NCBI GenBank assembly: GCA_021731005.1
Contig: JAKFYF010000024.1
Coordinates: 1 to 41,116, forward strand
Length of the DNA: 41,116 nt
Direction: 5' to 3'
Source of the DNA: Hyphomonadaceae bacterium
GTDB taxonomy: Bacteria; Pseudomonadota; Alphaproteobacteria; Caulobacterales; Aquidulcibacteraceae
Under the pieces are notes generated by a model. That model was not told the DNA's origin and ran no database searches. It saw nothing but the letters and a program-made list of their open reading frames with translations. A program made the position numbers and the translations under genes. Below, piece after piece: positions 1 to 7,422 of this stretch (its first letter is position 1; every line of letters begins with the position of its first letter).

Positions 1-36
1 CCTCACCCTGCCCTCTCCCCCGCAAGGGGGGAGAGG
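1..36. repeat. Family C GC-rich hairpin repeat inside queE
   Basis: Two perfect 10-base arms, CCTCTCCCCC at 12-21 and GGGGGAGAGG at 27-36, surround a 5-base loop, preceded by CCTCACCCTG. The same layout, with CTCACCCC next to a CCCCCTCCCC hairpin, recurs on the other strand at the right window end (41022-41060). Shorter relatives lie at 4605-4626, 4744-4765, 10967-10992 and 13808-13836. Here it falls within the open reading frame of queE. Confidence 0.75.
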
Positions 37-280
37 ATGCGCTGCGCCACAAACCCGCCGCCGCGCGCGCCAGCGCTTGCGCGCTCTCGAACTTGCCTCC
101 GCCTTCGCCGTCGGTTCCTACAAATTCGGTATCGCAGAATTGGCAGACCGCGCGCGCGCGATCTTCCTCGCGTCCGCTCCACAGATTGCACCCGGCAAAG
201 CGCACGAACACGGCGGGCCTGCCCGCACGCGCGCCCTCCCCCTGCAGCGTGTAGAACATCTCCTTGACCGAATACGTCAT
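1..280 (-). CDS. queE: 7-carboxy-7-deazaguanine synthase QueE, 5' part only
   Basis: This is the start of a radical SAM enzyme that forms the 7-deazaguanine ring of queuosine precursors (CPH4 to CDG). The visible 93 codons contain the substrate-side motif TLQGEG (residues 11-16) and the cluster cysteines C31, C46 and C49. That is the C-X14-C-X2-C spacing typical of QueE rather than the usual CX3CX2C, followed by [10 protein letters not shown]. The ATG overlaps the stop of queC by four bases (ATGA), so the two are co-transcribed and probably translationally coupled. After about residue 80 the frame runs into a palindromic repeat (1-36) where family members normally lead into the TGGEP motif. 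That motif is not reached before the window edge, so whether the gene is intact cannot be seen. Confidence 0.88.
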   Translation of the reverse strand, partial: MTYSVKEMFYTLQGEGARAGRPAVFVRFAGCNLWSGREEDRARAVCQFCDTEFVGTDGEGGGKFESAQALARAAAGLWRSASSPPLRGRGQGE

Positions 281-963
281 GACGCGAACGCGGCCCATCC
301 CTTGGCGCGCAGCACGCACGCCGGGCAAATCCCGCAGCCATAGCCCCAGACGTGGCGATGCTCGCGGTCGCCCTCATAGCAGGTGTGGCTGTGTTCGACG
401 ATAAGTTCGACCAGCGCGGCCCCGCCCAGCTCCAGCGCCAGCGTCCACGTCTGCGCTTTCGTCTTGTACATCAGAGGCGTCTCGATGCGCAGCGCCCGGC
501 CCAGCCCGAGCGACAGCGCCCGCTCCATTGCGTCCAAGGTCTCGCGCCGGCAATCGGGATAGCCGGAATAGTCGGTCTCGCACATGCCGCCGATAAGCGC
601 CTCGGCGCCGCGCCGGTAGGCGTGGGCGGCGGCGATGGACAAAAACACCAGATTGCGGCCGGGAACAAAGGTGCTCGGCAAGCCGCCTTCGGCCATGACA
701 ATTGCGGCTTCGGTTGTCAGCGCGCTTTCGGCCAGCGCCCCATAGCCGGAGATATCCACGACCCGGTCCTCGCCGAGAGCCCCGCCGAGCCCGAGGGCGG
801 CTATTCGCCCCCGCAGCAGGGGGCGCTGGTCCAGCTCTACGCGATGCCTCTGTCCATAGGAAAAACCTATGGTATCAACCTGTCTATATCGAGAAAGCGC
901 CCAGGCCAGGCAGGTCGCCGAGTCTTGCCCGGCGGAGAACAGAACGAGAGCCGATGCGGGCAT
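277..963 (-). CDS. queC: 7-cyano-7-deazaguanine synthase QueC
   Basis: QueC converts CDG to preQ0 using ATP and ammonia in queuosine biosynthesis, in the cytoplasm. The 228-residue product has the normal length. The N-terminal PP-loop is SAGQDSAT (residues 10-17); family members usually carry SGGQDS, so the second glycine is alanine here. The zinc-binding cysteines are visible near the C terminus (SHTCYEGD, then CGICPAC). The internal motifs [11 protein letters not shown] and [10 protein letters not shown] are characteristic. It is the first gene of a queC-queE operon with a four-base overlap. No preQ1 riboswitch was recognised in front of it. Confidence 0.95.
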   Translation of the reverse strand: MPASALVLFSAGQDSATCLAWALSRYRQVDTIGFSYGQRHRVELDQRPLLRGRIAALGLGGALGEDRVVDISGYGALAESALTTEAAIVMAEGGLPSTFVPGRNLVFLSIAAAHAYRRGAEALIGGMCETDYSGYPDCRRETLDAMERALSLGLGRALRIETPLMYKTKAQTWTLALELGGAALVELIVEHSHTCYEGDREHRHVWGYGCGICPACVLRAKGWAAFAS

Positions 964-1073
964 GGTCGCCTTGATACTCCGGGTGGCGGCAGCGGGAAAA
1001 GGGCTGCACCAGCCTGGATTTATGTCCCTGCCGTCACGTTAGTGTGGCCGCGTCGCCTCAGGCGCAAGCTAGG

Positions 1074-1140
1074 TGACGCTCGCGTCAAGTAAATGGCGGC
1101 GACTACAGTTGACACGGCGCGGCTCTAAGCCTGCTATAGC
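1074..1140. promoter_or_regulatory. Divergent queC / TonB-receptor promoter region
   Basis: The 282-base gap between queC and the receptor gene holds a perfect 14-base palindrome, TGACGCTCGCGTCA, at 1074-1087. Its right end supplies a minus-strand -35-like TTGACG (1088-1083). A plus-strand promoter candidate follows: TTGACA at 1109-1114, an 18-base spacer, and GCTATAGC at 1133-1140, close to the Caulobacter housekeeping -10 consensus GCTANAWC. The palindrome could be an operator for either gene. No convincing minus-strand -10 was found. Confidence 0.4.
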
Positions 1141-1245
1141 GGCCAATGGCAGGGGTGCGGGGGGAAGACCGCAAGCCCGAGCAGGCCATGGCAAAGCGCG
1201 CGAGGCTCAGCTCAGCCGGCTGCCTCGGCAAACGGGAGGAAGGCG

Positions 1246-4107
1246 ATGAGCACCAATAAGAATTTGGGCAAGAAGAACGTGGGCTGGATGCTGCTGACCG
1301 GCGCCTCGCTCGCGGCCATGGGAGCGCTCTCGCCGGCCATGGCGCAGGACGATGCGGTGGAAGACGAGATTGTCGTCACGGCCACGGGCCGGAGCGCGGC
1401 GCTGCAAGATGTGCCAGTCGCGGTGACGGCGATCGGCAACGAGGCGCTCGAACAAGCCGGCGTCAACTCGCTCATCGACCTTCGTCAGGTGACACCGAAC
1501 TTACGCATCGGCTCGGGCCAGTCCCAGTCATCGGGGACATCGGCGTCCATTCGCGGCCTTGGCACCGGCTCCGACAACCCTGGCTTTGAAGCCGCCGTCG
1601 GCATCTTCATCGACGGTGTATACCGCGCCCGCGCGGGCACCGCGATCAACGACATGGCTGACGTGGAGCGGATCGAAATCCTGCGCGGACCGCAGGGCAC
1701 GCTCTACGGCAAGAACACCACGGCAGGCGCCATTAGCGTCGTAACCAGAGGCCCAGACTTCGAGCCCAGCATGTGGATCGAAGCCACCGGCGGCGAATTC
1801 GACCTGCTCGGCACGCGCGTCGGCGCCAACATCCCGCTTTCGGATACTTTCGCATTGCGCCTGGACGGCACGATGCGCGGCCGCGATGGTTACATCGACA
1901 TCGCCAACCAGCCTGGCGAGGCAGTCAACACCACCGACCGCTGGACCGGCCGCGCGCAGGCGCAATGGGACATCAGCAGCGACGCCTCGCTGCGCGTGAT
2001 CGTCGATGGGGCGGAAACCGGCGAGAATTGCTGCGGCGCGGTTACGCTCGCGGACACAACCAACATTCTGGTGGCGAACTCAAGCTTCCCCTTCAGCGTC
2101 GCGATGAACCTCACCCAGCCAGGGTCAATCCTGACCCCCAGCGTCTTCCCAGTCCCGATAGCGCCCAACGCCGAAGCCCGGCGCATGAGCGTGACGCCGG
2201 GACGCTCGTACGACGAGCAGACCGAGGATTTTGGCGTCTCCGGGCAACTCGATTGGAACATCGGCGATATTAATCTCACCTCGATCACCGCCTATCGCGA
2301 CTGGGATTCCAATCGCGACCAGGACATCGATTTCTCGGCAATGGATCGCGCTTATCGCGACGATCTGAAAATTGGCGTGGAGTCGTTCACCCAGGAAATC
2401 CGCCTGCAGGGTGAATTCGGCCGCGTGAACTGGCTGGTCGGCGCCTTCTACGGCGACGAAACCATCGAGCAGACCGACAACATCCGCTACGGAGCGCAGG
2501 CTGACGATTACATCAATAACTTGCTCGGCCTGATCGATTTTTCTGGCGCCGGCGCACCAGACCTCAACGGGTTCGGGCCAGGTTTGCCCGCCCCAAATCC
2601 AAATAACGGCACCGGACAAGGAGTATTCGGCTGCAATCCGCTCGCCGGCCAATGCGCCATCCCGTTTGTTCTAGGATCCTTGAGAACTGTGTTTGGCGCC
2701 GGCGCTGATCTGGCTGTCCCGGGGACGACTACAACTCTCAGCAATCTCGCCCTCGGCGGCTTTGCCGGCGCCTTGTCTGCAGCCAACCTCACCAACGCCG
2801 GCCAACAAGGCGACCAATGGGGCGTCGATACAACGACGATGGCGATTTTCACCCACAACGAAATTAGCCTCACCGACAATCTCGTCCTCACCATCGGCGC
2901 GCGCTACACGCAGGAAGAGAAAAAAATGAGCGCGGATCTGAACGCGACTCAGCCGGCCTGTGACGCGATCCGCGCTAACCGCGACGTCGCCTACGGTGCG
3001 CTTGTGCTGGAGCAGATCGTGCGCGCCGCAGTGCCGGCGGGCACCCCGGGGCAACCGGGTTTGCTGCGGACCTTGGCGACCGGCTTCCCGTCGGCGCTGA
3101 CGCTGACCTGCAACCCTGCGGTCAACAACGTGCAGGCGTTGCAGAATGGCGGTGTCTATGGCGGCGACTTCACCGATGACGCGATCAGCGGTACGGTTTC
3201 GATGGCCTATCATCTCACCGACGATCTGATGGTCTATGGCGGCTACTCGCGCGGGTTCAAGTCCGGCGGCTTCAACATCGACCAATCCGGCATGGCGGTG
3301 CGGCCTTGGACTGTACCTGAAGGCGTGGCGCTATCGCCCTACGCGCAGAGCGTGGTTACCTTCCTGCGGTCTCTGGGCCTCGAAGCCCCGACGACCTTCG
3401 GGGCGCAAGACCTCGACTTCGATCCCGAGACAGTCGACGCCTATGAGCTGGGCATGAAATCGACGTTCGGGCCCATCACGCTCAATCTGGCGGGCTATTA
3501 CCAGCAGCTGCACGACTATCAGCTCAACGCCTTCAACGGCTTCAATTTCATCACGCGCAACGTGCCGGAAGTGATCAGCCAGGGCGTTGAAATCGAAATG
3601 GCGGCGCGGCCCATGGATGCGCTCATGCTTACGTTGGGCGCCGTCTACAGCGATGTCTATTATGACAGCACGGTGGCGTTCGCCGGCAACCAGGGCAATC
3701 CGGACGACGTTGTGAGGTCAGGCGATCCGCTTGCGCAATCGCCGGAATGGACCTTTACCGGTTCGGCGCTCTACGAAATCCCGCTCGGGGATGCGTTGAA
3801 GGTCACCCTCTACGGCAATGGCCGTTATGTCAGCGAATACCGGTTGCAGACGCTGGGACGCAACCCGTTGACCGATCAAGAAGCGTTCACGATATTTGAC
3901 GGCCGCATCGGCTTCGGCGCCGCCGATGATCGTTGGGCGGTCGAGCTGTGGGGTCGCAACTTGACCGACGAGTACTATTCGATCGGCGCGTTTGCGGTGC
4001 CGGAACAAACTATCTTCAATGAGGCAACCCAGTTGCGCCAGGGCGTGTTCGCGGCCTACCCGAACGAGCCGCGCACCGTGGGCGTGACGCTCCGCGCGCG
4101 CTACTGA
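1246..4107 (+). CDS. TonB-dependent outer-membrane receptor
   Basis: This is a TonB-dependent receptor importing an unknown substrate across the outer membrane. The 953-residue product has a signal peptide (residues 1-33, cleavage after AMA) and a TonB box DEIVVTA (40-46). A plug domain follows (about 52-165, with IRGLGTGS and the characteristic VERIEILRGPQGTLYGKNTTAGAI), then a beta-barrel ending in an aromatic residue (VTLRARY). The start is fixed by GGGAGGA at 1234-1240, six bases before ATG. The barrel has long Gly/Ala/Pro-rich insertions (roughly residues 425-520), probably extracellular loops. It is monocistronic between a promoter candidate and an intrinsic terminator. No linked enzyme identifies the ligand; it resembles the large receptor family expanded in Caulobacterales and Sphingomonadales. 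Confidence 0.93.
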   Translation: MSTNKNLGKKNVGWMLLTGASLAAMGALSPAMAQDDAVEDEIVVTATGRSAALQDVPVAVTAIGNEALEQAGVNSLIDLRQVTPNLRIGSGQSQSSGTSASIRGLGTGSDNPGFEAAVGIFIDGVYRARAGTAINDMADVERIEILRGPQGTLYGKNTTAGAISVVTRGPDFEPSMWIEATGGEFDLLGTRVGANIPLSDTFALRLDGTMRGRDGYIDIANQPGEAVNTTDRWTGRAQAQWDISSDASLRVIVDGAETGENCCGAVTLADTTNILVANSSFPFSVAMNLTQPGSILTPSVFPVPIAPNAEARRMSVTPGRSYDEQTEDFGVSGQLDWNIGDINLTSITAYRDWDSNRDQDIDFSAMDRAYRDDLKIGVESFTQEIRLQGEFGRVNWLVGAFYGDETIEQTDNIRYGAQADDYINNLLGLIDFSGAGAPDLNGFGPGLPAPNPNNGTGQGVFGCNPLAGQCAIPFVLGSLRTVFGAGADLAVPGTTTTLSNLALGGFAGALSAANLTNAGQQGDQWGVDTTTMAIFTHNEISLTDNLVLTIGARYTQEEKKMSADLNATQPACDAIRANRDVAYGALVLEQIVRAAVPAGTPGQPGLLRTLATGFPSALTLTCNPAVNNVQALQNGGVYGGDFTDDAISGTVSMAYHLTDDLMVYGGYSRGFKSGGFNIDQSGMAVRPWTVPEGVALSPYAQSVVTFLRSLGLEAPTTFGAQDLDFDPETVDAYELGMKSTFGPITLNLAGYYQQLHDYQLNAFNGFNFITRNVPEVISQGVEIEMAARPMDALMLTLGAVYSDVYYDSTVAFAGNQGNPDDVVRSGDPLAQSPEWTFTGSALYEIPLGDALKVTLYGNGRYVSEYRLQTLGRNPLTDQEAFTIFDGRIGFGAADDRWAVELWGRNLTDEYYSIGAFAVPEQTIFNEATQLRQGVFAAYPNEPRTVGVTLRARY

Positions 4108-4132
4108 GCGCTCGCGCCACACCGCGTTTCTC

Positions 4133-4166
4133 AACGGCCGGGGCTCTCGCTCCGGCCGTTTTCTTT
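4133..4166 (+). terminator. Intrinsic terminator of the TonB-receptor gene
   Basis: A 9-base perfect stem, AACGGCCGG (4133-4141) with CCGGCCGTT (4152-4160), is followed directly by TTCTTT. It lies 26 bases after the receptor stop codon. Confidence 0.8.
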
Positions 4167-4222
4167 GCGGCGGCTGTGCAAACCGCCTAAGCTCACGCCA
4201 AGCTCACGCTGGGAATCGCTCC

Positions 4223-4591
4223 ATGGCCGACCTTGCCGCGCTCGACATTCTCATCGTTGACGACGACGCGCCGATGCGCGCCATCGTCGAACGTGCGTTG
4301 CGGGCGGCGGGGGCCACGCGCATCCGCACCGCCGAGAGCGCCCCGGTCGCGCTCGCGCGGCTCGCCGACCAAGCCGCCGACCTCATCGTCACCGACCACC
4401 AGATGCCGGAAATGGCCGGGCTCGAATTCGTGGCCGCCATCCGCGCCGACGCGCGCTTGAAGCACGCGCGTGTGCTGATGATCTCGGGCTACGCCGACAT
4501 CGCCAACAGCGCCCCGGGCGTCGACGCCGTGCTGATCAAGCCGGTCGAGACAAGCGCCCTGTTGGGCGCGGTGGAGAAGGCGCTGGGGTAG
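4223..4591 (+). CDS. Single-domain response regulator (CheY-like receiver)
   Basis: A 122-residue stand-alone receiver domain with no output domain. The acidic pocket is D13-D14-D15, the phosphoacceptor is D58 in VTDHQMPEMAGLE, the conserved Ser/Thr position is S88 and the switch lysine is K106 in the KP pair. Such proteins relay phosphate to or from histidine kinases or bind partner proteins directly. No kinase or chemotaxis gene is next to it, so its partner cannot be named. The ATG (4223) follows a tandem AAGCTCACGC repeat (about 4189-4208) rather than a clear ribosome-binding site. Confidence 0.9.
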   Translation: MADLAALDILIVDDDAPMRAIVERALRAAGATRIRTAESAPVALARLADQAADLIVTDHQMPEMAGLEFVAAIRADARLKHARVLMISGYADIANSAPGVDAVLIKPVETSALLGAVEKALG

Positions 4592-4604
4592 CGCCGCCGC
4601 CGTT

Positions 4605-4765
4605 CCTCCCCCGCAAGCGGGGGAGGTGGCGAGCGAAGCGAGCCGGAGGGGGTAAGTGCGCGGCGCCGCCCCCTCAGCCCAGCCACTCATGCGGACGCGC
4701 CAGTTGTGCTGTTCGACCGTTCAGCCGCATGAGTGGCTGGACAGCTCCCCCGCTCGCGGGGGAGC
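4605..4765. repeat. Hairpin-rich region between convergent genes
   Basis: The gap between the response regulator and mmsB holds three inverted repeats: a family C hairpin at 4605-4626, a perfect 16-base inverted repeat with arms 4679-4694 and 4725-4740 around a 30-base loop, and a second CCCCC-type hairpin at 4744-4765. The 16-base arms (core AGCCACTCATGCGG) are unlike the GC-rich flanking hairpins. The structures could end transcription from both sides, although no T-run is present. Confidence 0.7.
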
Positions 4766-4770
4766 AAAGA

Positions 4771-5655
4771 TCACGCCTTCCCGCGCAGCATTTCGATGAT
4801 GCCGGAGAAATCGCGCGCGGCGCCGCCGCGTTGCACGAATTCATCGAACAAGGCTTCCGCGGCGCCGCCGAGCGGGGTGGGTGCGCCAGCCATTTCCGCC
4901 GCGTCCTGCGCCAACTTCAAATCCTTCAGCATCATCGCGGCGGCAAACCCGCCTTCGTAGCCGCGGTTCGAAGGCGCCGCGGGCACCGGTCCCGGCCACG
5001 GGCAGTACGAGGTCAGCGACCAGCATTGCCCGGAGGCATTGGAGGCAATGTCGAAGAATTTCCGCGCGTCGAGCCCAAGGCGCTCGGCCAGCACGAACGC
5101 TTCGCACACGCCAATCATGGAAATGCCGAGCAACATGTTGTTGCAGATCTTTGCCGCCTGCCCCGCGCCGCTCGCGCCCGCATGAATGACGGCTTTCGCC
5201 ATCGGCTTCAGCGCTTGCTCAAACTCGGCGAAATCCTGCTCGCGGCAACCGACCATGAAAGTGAGCGTGCCCCCGCTCGCCGCCGCCGTGCCGCCGGAAA
5301 CCGGTGCGTCAGCGGCGCGGAAACCCTGCATCGAAGCGTCGCGCGCGACCGTGCGGGCGCTGTCGACGTCGATGGTTGAGCAATCGACCAGCAGCGCATC
5401 CTTGCGCGCATTGGGCAGGATCGCCTCCATGTAGACGCTCGACACGTGGCTCCCCGCCGGCAGCATGGTGACGACTATATCGGCATCCTTCACCGCCTCG
5501 GAGGCCGAGGACGCGCCTGTCATGCCCTGCTCGGCCGCGCGCGCTAGCGCCTCCTTGGAAAGATCGAACGCCACCACCTCGCGCCCGGCCTTGACCTGAT
5601 TGGCGGCCATGCCTGAGCCCATATTGCCTAGGCCGATAAATGCGACGCGGGTCAT
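4771..5655 (-). CDS. mmsB: 3-hydroxyisobutyrate dehydrogenase
   Basis: It oxidises 3-hydroxyisobutyrate to methylmalonate semialdehyde in valine catabolism, NAD-dependent and cytoplasmic. The 294 residues match the family length. Visible are the Rossmann glycine motif GLGNMG (8-13), the family signature DAPVSGGTAAASGGTL (116-131), the catalytic lysine K169 in GQAAKICNN, and NRGYEGGFAAAMMLKDLKLA near the C terminus. It stands alone, convergent with the response-regulator gene. No other valine-catabolism gene is adjacent. Other beta-hydroxyacid dehydrogenases (tartronate semialdehyde reductase, GlxR) share the fold; the GYxxGF-MxKDL region favours HIBADH. Confidence 0.92.
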   Translation of the reverse strand: MTRVAFIGLGNMGSGMAANQVKAGREVVAFDLSKEALARAAEQGMTGASSASEAVKDADIVVTMLPAGSHVSSVYMEAILPNARKDALLVDCSTIDVDSARTVARDASMQGFRAADAPVSGGTAAASGGTLTFMVGCREQDFAEFEQALKPMAKAVIHAGASGAGQAAKICNNMLLGISMIGVCEAFVLAERLGLDARKFFDIASNASGQCWSLTSYCPWPGPVPAAPSNRGYEGGFAAAMMLKDLKLAQDAAEMAGAPTPLGGAAEALFDEFVQRGGAARDFSGIIEMLRGKA

Positions 5656-5806
5656 GGGGGCGCTCCGGGCTTGGGCGGTAAAGATGTTTCCGTCATCATG
5701 GCCGCTCTCTTAACACAAACCGCGTCCGGCGCGCGACCTCGCAGCGCCAGCGCCCTCGCCGGCCGACACTGACGTTTCAAGGCCGGAGCGCGCGGCGGCG
5801 CCGCGC

Positions 5807-5959
5807 GGAGGAGGACGCATGCGGCGATCGCTCTGCGCGTTTGCGGCGCTGGCCTTTGGCGCGGCGCACCCCGGCGCTCGCCTGCGGACACTCAAAACTG
5901 ATGGCGGGCGTCGACACCATTGGGCGCCGAGCCTAGAAAAACCGTGTGGGAGGAGATGC
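5807..5959 (+). other. Upstream in-frame start region resembling the real start
   Basis: A second ATG at 5819, with its own GGAGGAGG Shine-Dalgarno, is in frame with the downstream gene and would add 47 residues. Its first codons (MRRSLCAFAALAFGAA) look like a signal peptide start and resemble in DNA the region around the ATG at 5960: both read GGAGGAG, a few bases, ATGCGG, then TGCGCG and GCGGCGC. This could be a partial tandem duplication of a start region, or a small secreted-peptide remnant. Signal-like sequence upstream of a second good signal peptide makes translation from 5819 of the whole protein unlikely. Confidence 0.35.
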
Positions 5960-6592
5960 ATGCGGGGTTTGGTTTGCGCGCTTGCGCTTTGTGCGGCGCC
6001 ACTAACATCGGCGCGCGCCGGGGAGGCAAGTGCGCCCCCTGCGTCGGTCGCGCAAGCGCTCATCGCCGCCGCTGGCGCGGAAGGCGTGTTCGCCATTGTC
6101 GAAGGGCGCCCAGCCAGCGCGCGCCATCTCGGCAGCGGATTGCTGTGCCGCTTCCAAGCCGACGGCCAGGGCGGGCGCATCGTTATCTTTCCGGGCCTGC
6201 CGCGTGGCGACGACGTCGCCTGCGAATTCGCCGATGCAAGCGTGAACATTCGGCTGCACGCAACCAGGCTGCCAACGCGCGCGACCCTCAGCGAGGTCGC
6301 CGCCGCGGCGGAAGGAGCCTTGCGCCGGGCGGCGCCGCAAGCAAGCCTTCGCGGAGCGCCAAGCGAAGCGCCAGCGACCGCGGCGATTCCCGCTTGGCGG
6401 CGCATCGAACTGGCCATCCCTGGCGAAGACGGCGACGGCGATTATCTCAGCCTCTATGTCGCCCAGCGCGGCGCCTGGACGTTCAAGATGCGCACCCGCG
6501 CGCCCGCCCCGGACGATGCGGCGCGGGCGCGCGTGCAGGAGCGCGCCGACCTGATGTGGCGCGGCGCGCTCGCCGATATCGTCGCGCGTTGA
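5960..6592 (+). CDS. Small secreted protein of unknown function
   Basis: The 210-residue product is not recognised. It starts with a typical signal peptide (MRGLVCALALCAAPLTSARAG, cleavage near residue 20), followed by an Ala/Arg-rich domain with no catalytic motif that can be named. The start at 5960 was chosen because GGGAGGAG lies five bases upstream and the signal peptide begins exactly there; an in-frame ATG at 5819 is the alternative. Two segments alternate hydrophobic and charged residues (VFAIVEGRPASARHLGSG, then YLSLYVAQRGAWTFKMR), suggesting a compact beta-rich periplasmic domain. The gene is convergent with gcrA. Confidence 0.65.
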   Translation: MRGLVCALALCAAPLTSARAGEASAPPASVAQALIAAAGAEGVFAIVEGRPASARHLGSGLLCRFQADGQGGRIVIFPGLPRGDDVACEFADASVNIRLHATRLPTRATLSEVAAAAEGALRRAAPQASLRGAPSEAPATAAIPAWRRIELAIPGEDGDGDYLSLYVAQRGAWTFKMRTRAPAPDDAARARVQERADLMWRGALADIVAR

Positions 6593-6631
6593 GCAAACGA
6601 AAACGCCACGACAGCCCCCTGTCGCGGCGTT
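6592..6631 (-). terminator. Intrinsic terminator of gcrA
   Basis: Read on the minus strand, a 13-base stem with one mismatch (arms 6602-6614 and 6619-6631, loop of four bases) is followed by TTTTCGTTT. It lies just downstream of the gcrA stop and just after the stop of the convergent secreted-protein gene. Confidence 0.75.
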
Positions 6632-6666
6632 GAAGTCGAGGGGAGTTCGCCTCTTCTTGGGTTCGC

Positions 6667-7170
6667 TTACATTGCCGCCAGGCGCACCATGCGGCGCAAT
6701 TCATCCGGCTCGCTAGCGCGGCGCTTCTTGGCCTGGCTCGGCTGGTAGGAAAGACGCGCGTGATCTTGGCAATACGGACCACACGAGGACGAGCGCCCGC
6801 AAAATGCAAAGGCCGAGTCGGTGGGATCACCGATGGGATATTTGCACATGCTTTCGTTGAGGGTAAGTACGGTGGCGGTCTTGCCATCGGCGAACCGAAC
6901 CGGTTCAAGATCGGGAATGACCACATGCGGCACGCTTGAAGGCAGGCGCATCCGCGGCGCCGTCGGCCCAACGATCCGCGGCCGCGCCGTCCGCACCGGC
7001 CGTTTGGCCGGCCGCGAGGGCGTCGCACGCCCGGCCAAACCAAGCCGGTGCACCTTGCCGATCACGGCGTTCCGTGTAACCCCGCCTAATTGTTTGGCGA
7101 TCTGGCTGGCCGAGAGACCCTCGGTCCATAACTTACGCAATAGCGCAACGCGCTCTTCGCTCCAACCCAT
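6667..7170 (-). CDS. gcrA: GcrA cell-cycle regulator
   Basis: GcrA is an alphaproteobacterial transcription factor that binds sigma70-RNA polymerase and activates promoters carrying CcrM-methylated GANTC sites. The 167-residue product shows the N-terminal helix-turn-helix (GWSEERVALLRKLWTEGLSASQIAKQL, then TRNAVIGKVHRLGL), a basic Pro/Arg-rich linker, and the C-terminal Cys-containing polymerase-binding domain (CKYPIGDP, FCGR, CGPYCQDH). The start at 7170 is the conserved MGWSEE start, preceded by AAGGGGGC. An upstream ATG at 7230 in the same frame adds 20 residues that do not resemble the family. Its presence is the best taxonomic marker in the window. Confidence 0.96.
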   Translation of the reverse strand: MGWSEERVALLRKLWTEGLSASQIAKQLGGVTRNAVIGKVHRLGLAGRATPSRPAKRPVRTARPRIVGPTAPRMRLPSSVPHVVIPDLEPVRFADGKTATVLTLNESMCKYPIGDPTDSAFAFCGRSSSCGPYCQDHARLSYQPSQAKKRRASEPDELRRMVRLAAM

Positions 7171-7240
7171 AGCACAAGCCCCCTTGGCCCAGGCCCGCCT
7201 CTCAGCGGGAATGACCCACCATTCGCTCAAATAGGGAAGA

Positions 7241-7319
7241 TGTCAACCAATAGCGGGGGGTAAGGCTGGCGCCCCCTACCCCTTGGGGTTATTCACCGGA
7301 CTGGCTGGTTTGATCCACA
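7241..7319 (-). promoter_or_regulatory. gcrA upstream region with DnaA G-box-like site
   Basis: On the minus strand, TTGACA (7246-7241) is a -35 candidate about 75 bases before the gcrA ATG, with a weak -10. About 65 bases further upstream, TGATCCACA (7311-7319, plus strand) matches the G-box form of the DnaA box described at the Caulobacter origin. DnaA is known to activate gcrA in Caulobacter. The site also faces the divergent ABC permease gene. A GACTC (GANTC methylation site) is at 7399-7403. Confidence 0.45.
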
Positions 7320-7422
7320 GTTTATTCTAGGTTCTGTCCAGAGACGTTTTTCGTAAAACTGTCGCACTAACCGCTCCTTAGCGCGATACTCCGAGGAACC
7401 GACTCGGGTATGCTAAGAATAT

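Noticed and set aside
964-1245. Possible preQ1 or cobalamin riboswitch before queC or the TonB receptor
   Set aside because: No preQ1 loop sequence, B12-box or conserved pairing could be matched; only promoter-like elements and a palindrome were found.
1246-4107. TonB-receptor gene as part of a polysaccharide utilisation locus
   Set aside because: No SusD-like, glycosidase or sensor gene is adjacent, and the neighbouring genes are unrelated.
7367-7381. CtrA-like site CTAA-N7-TTAG upstream of the ABC permease
   Set aside because: Only six of eight half-site bases match TTAA-N7-TTAA, which is expected by chance.
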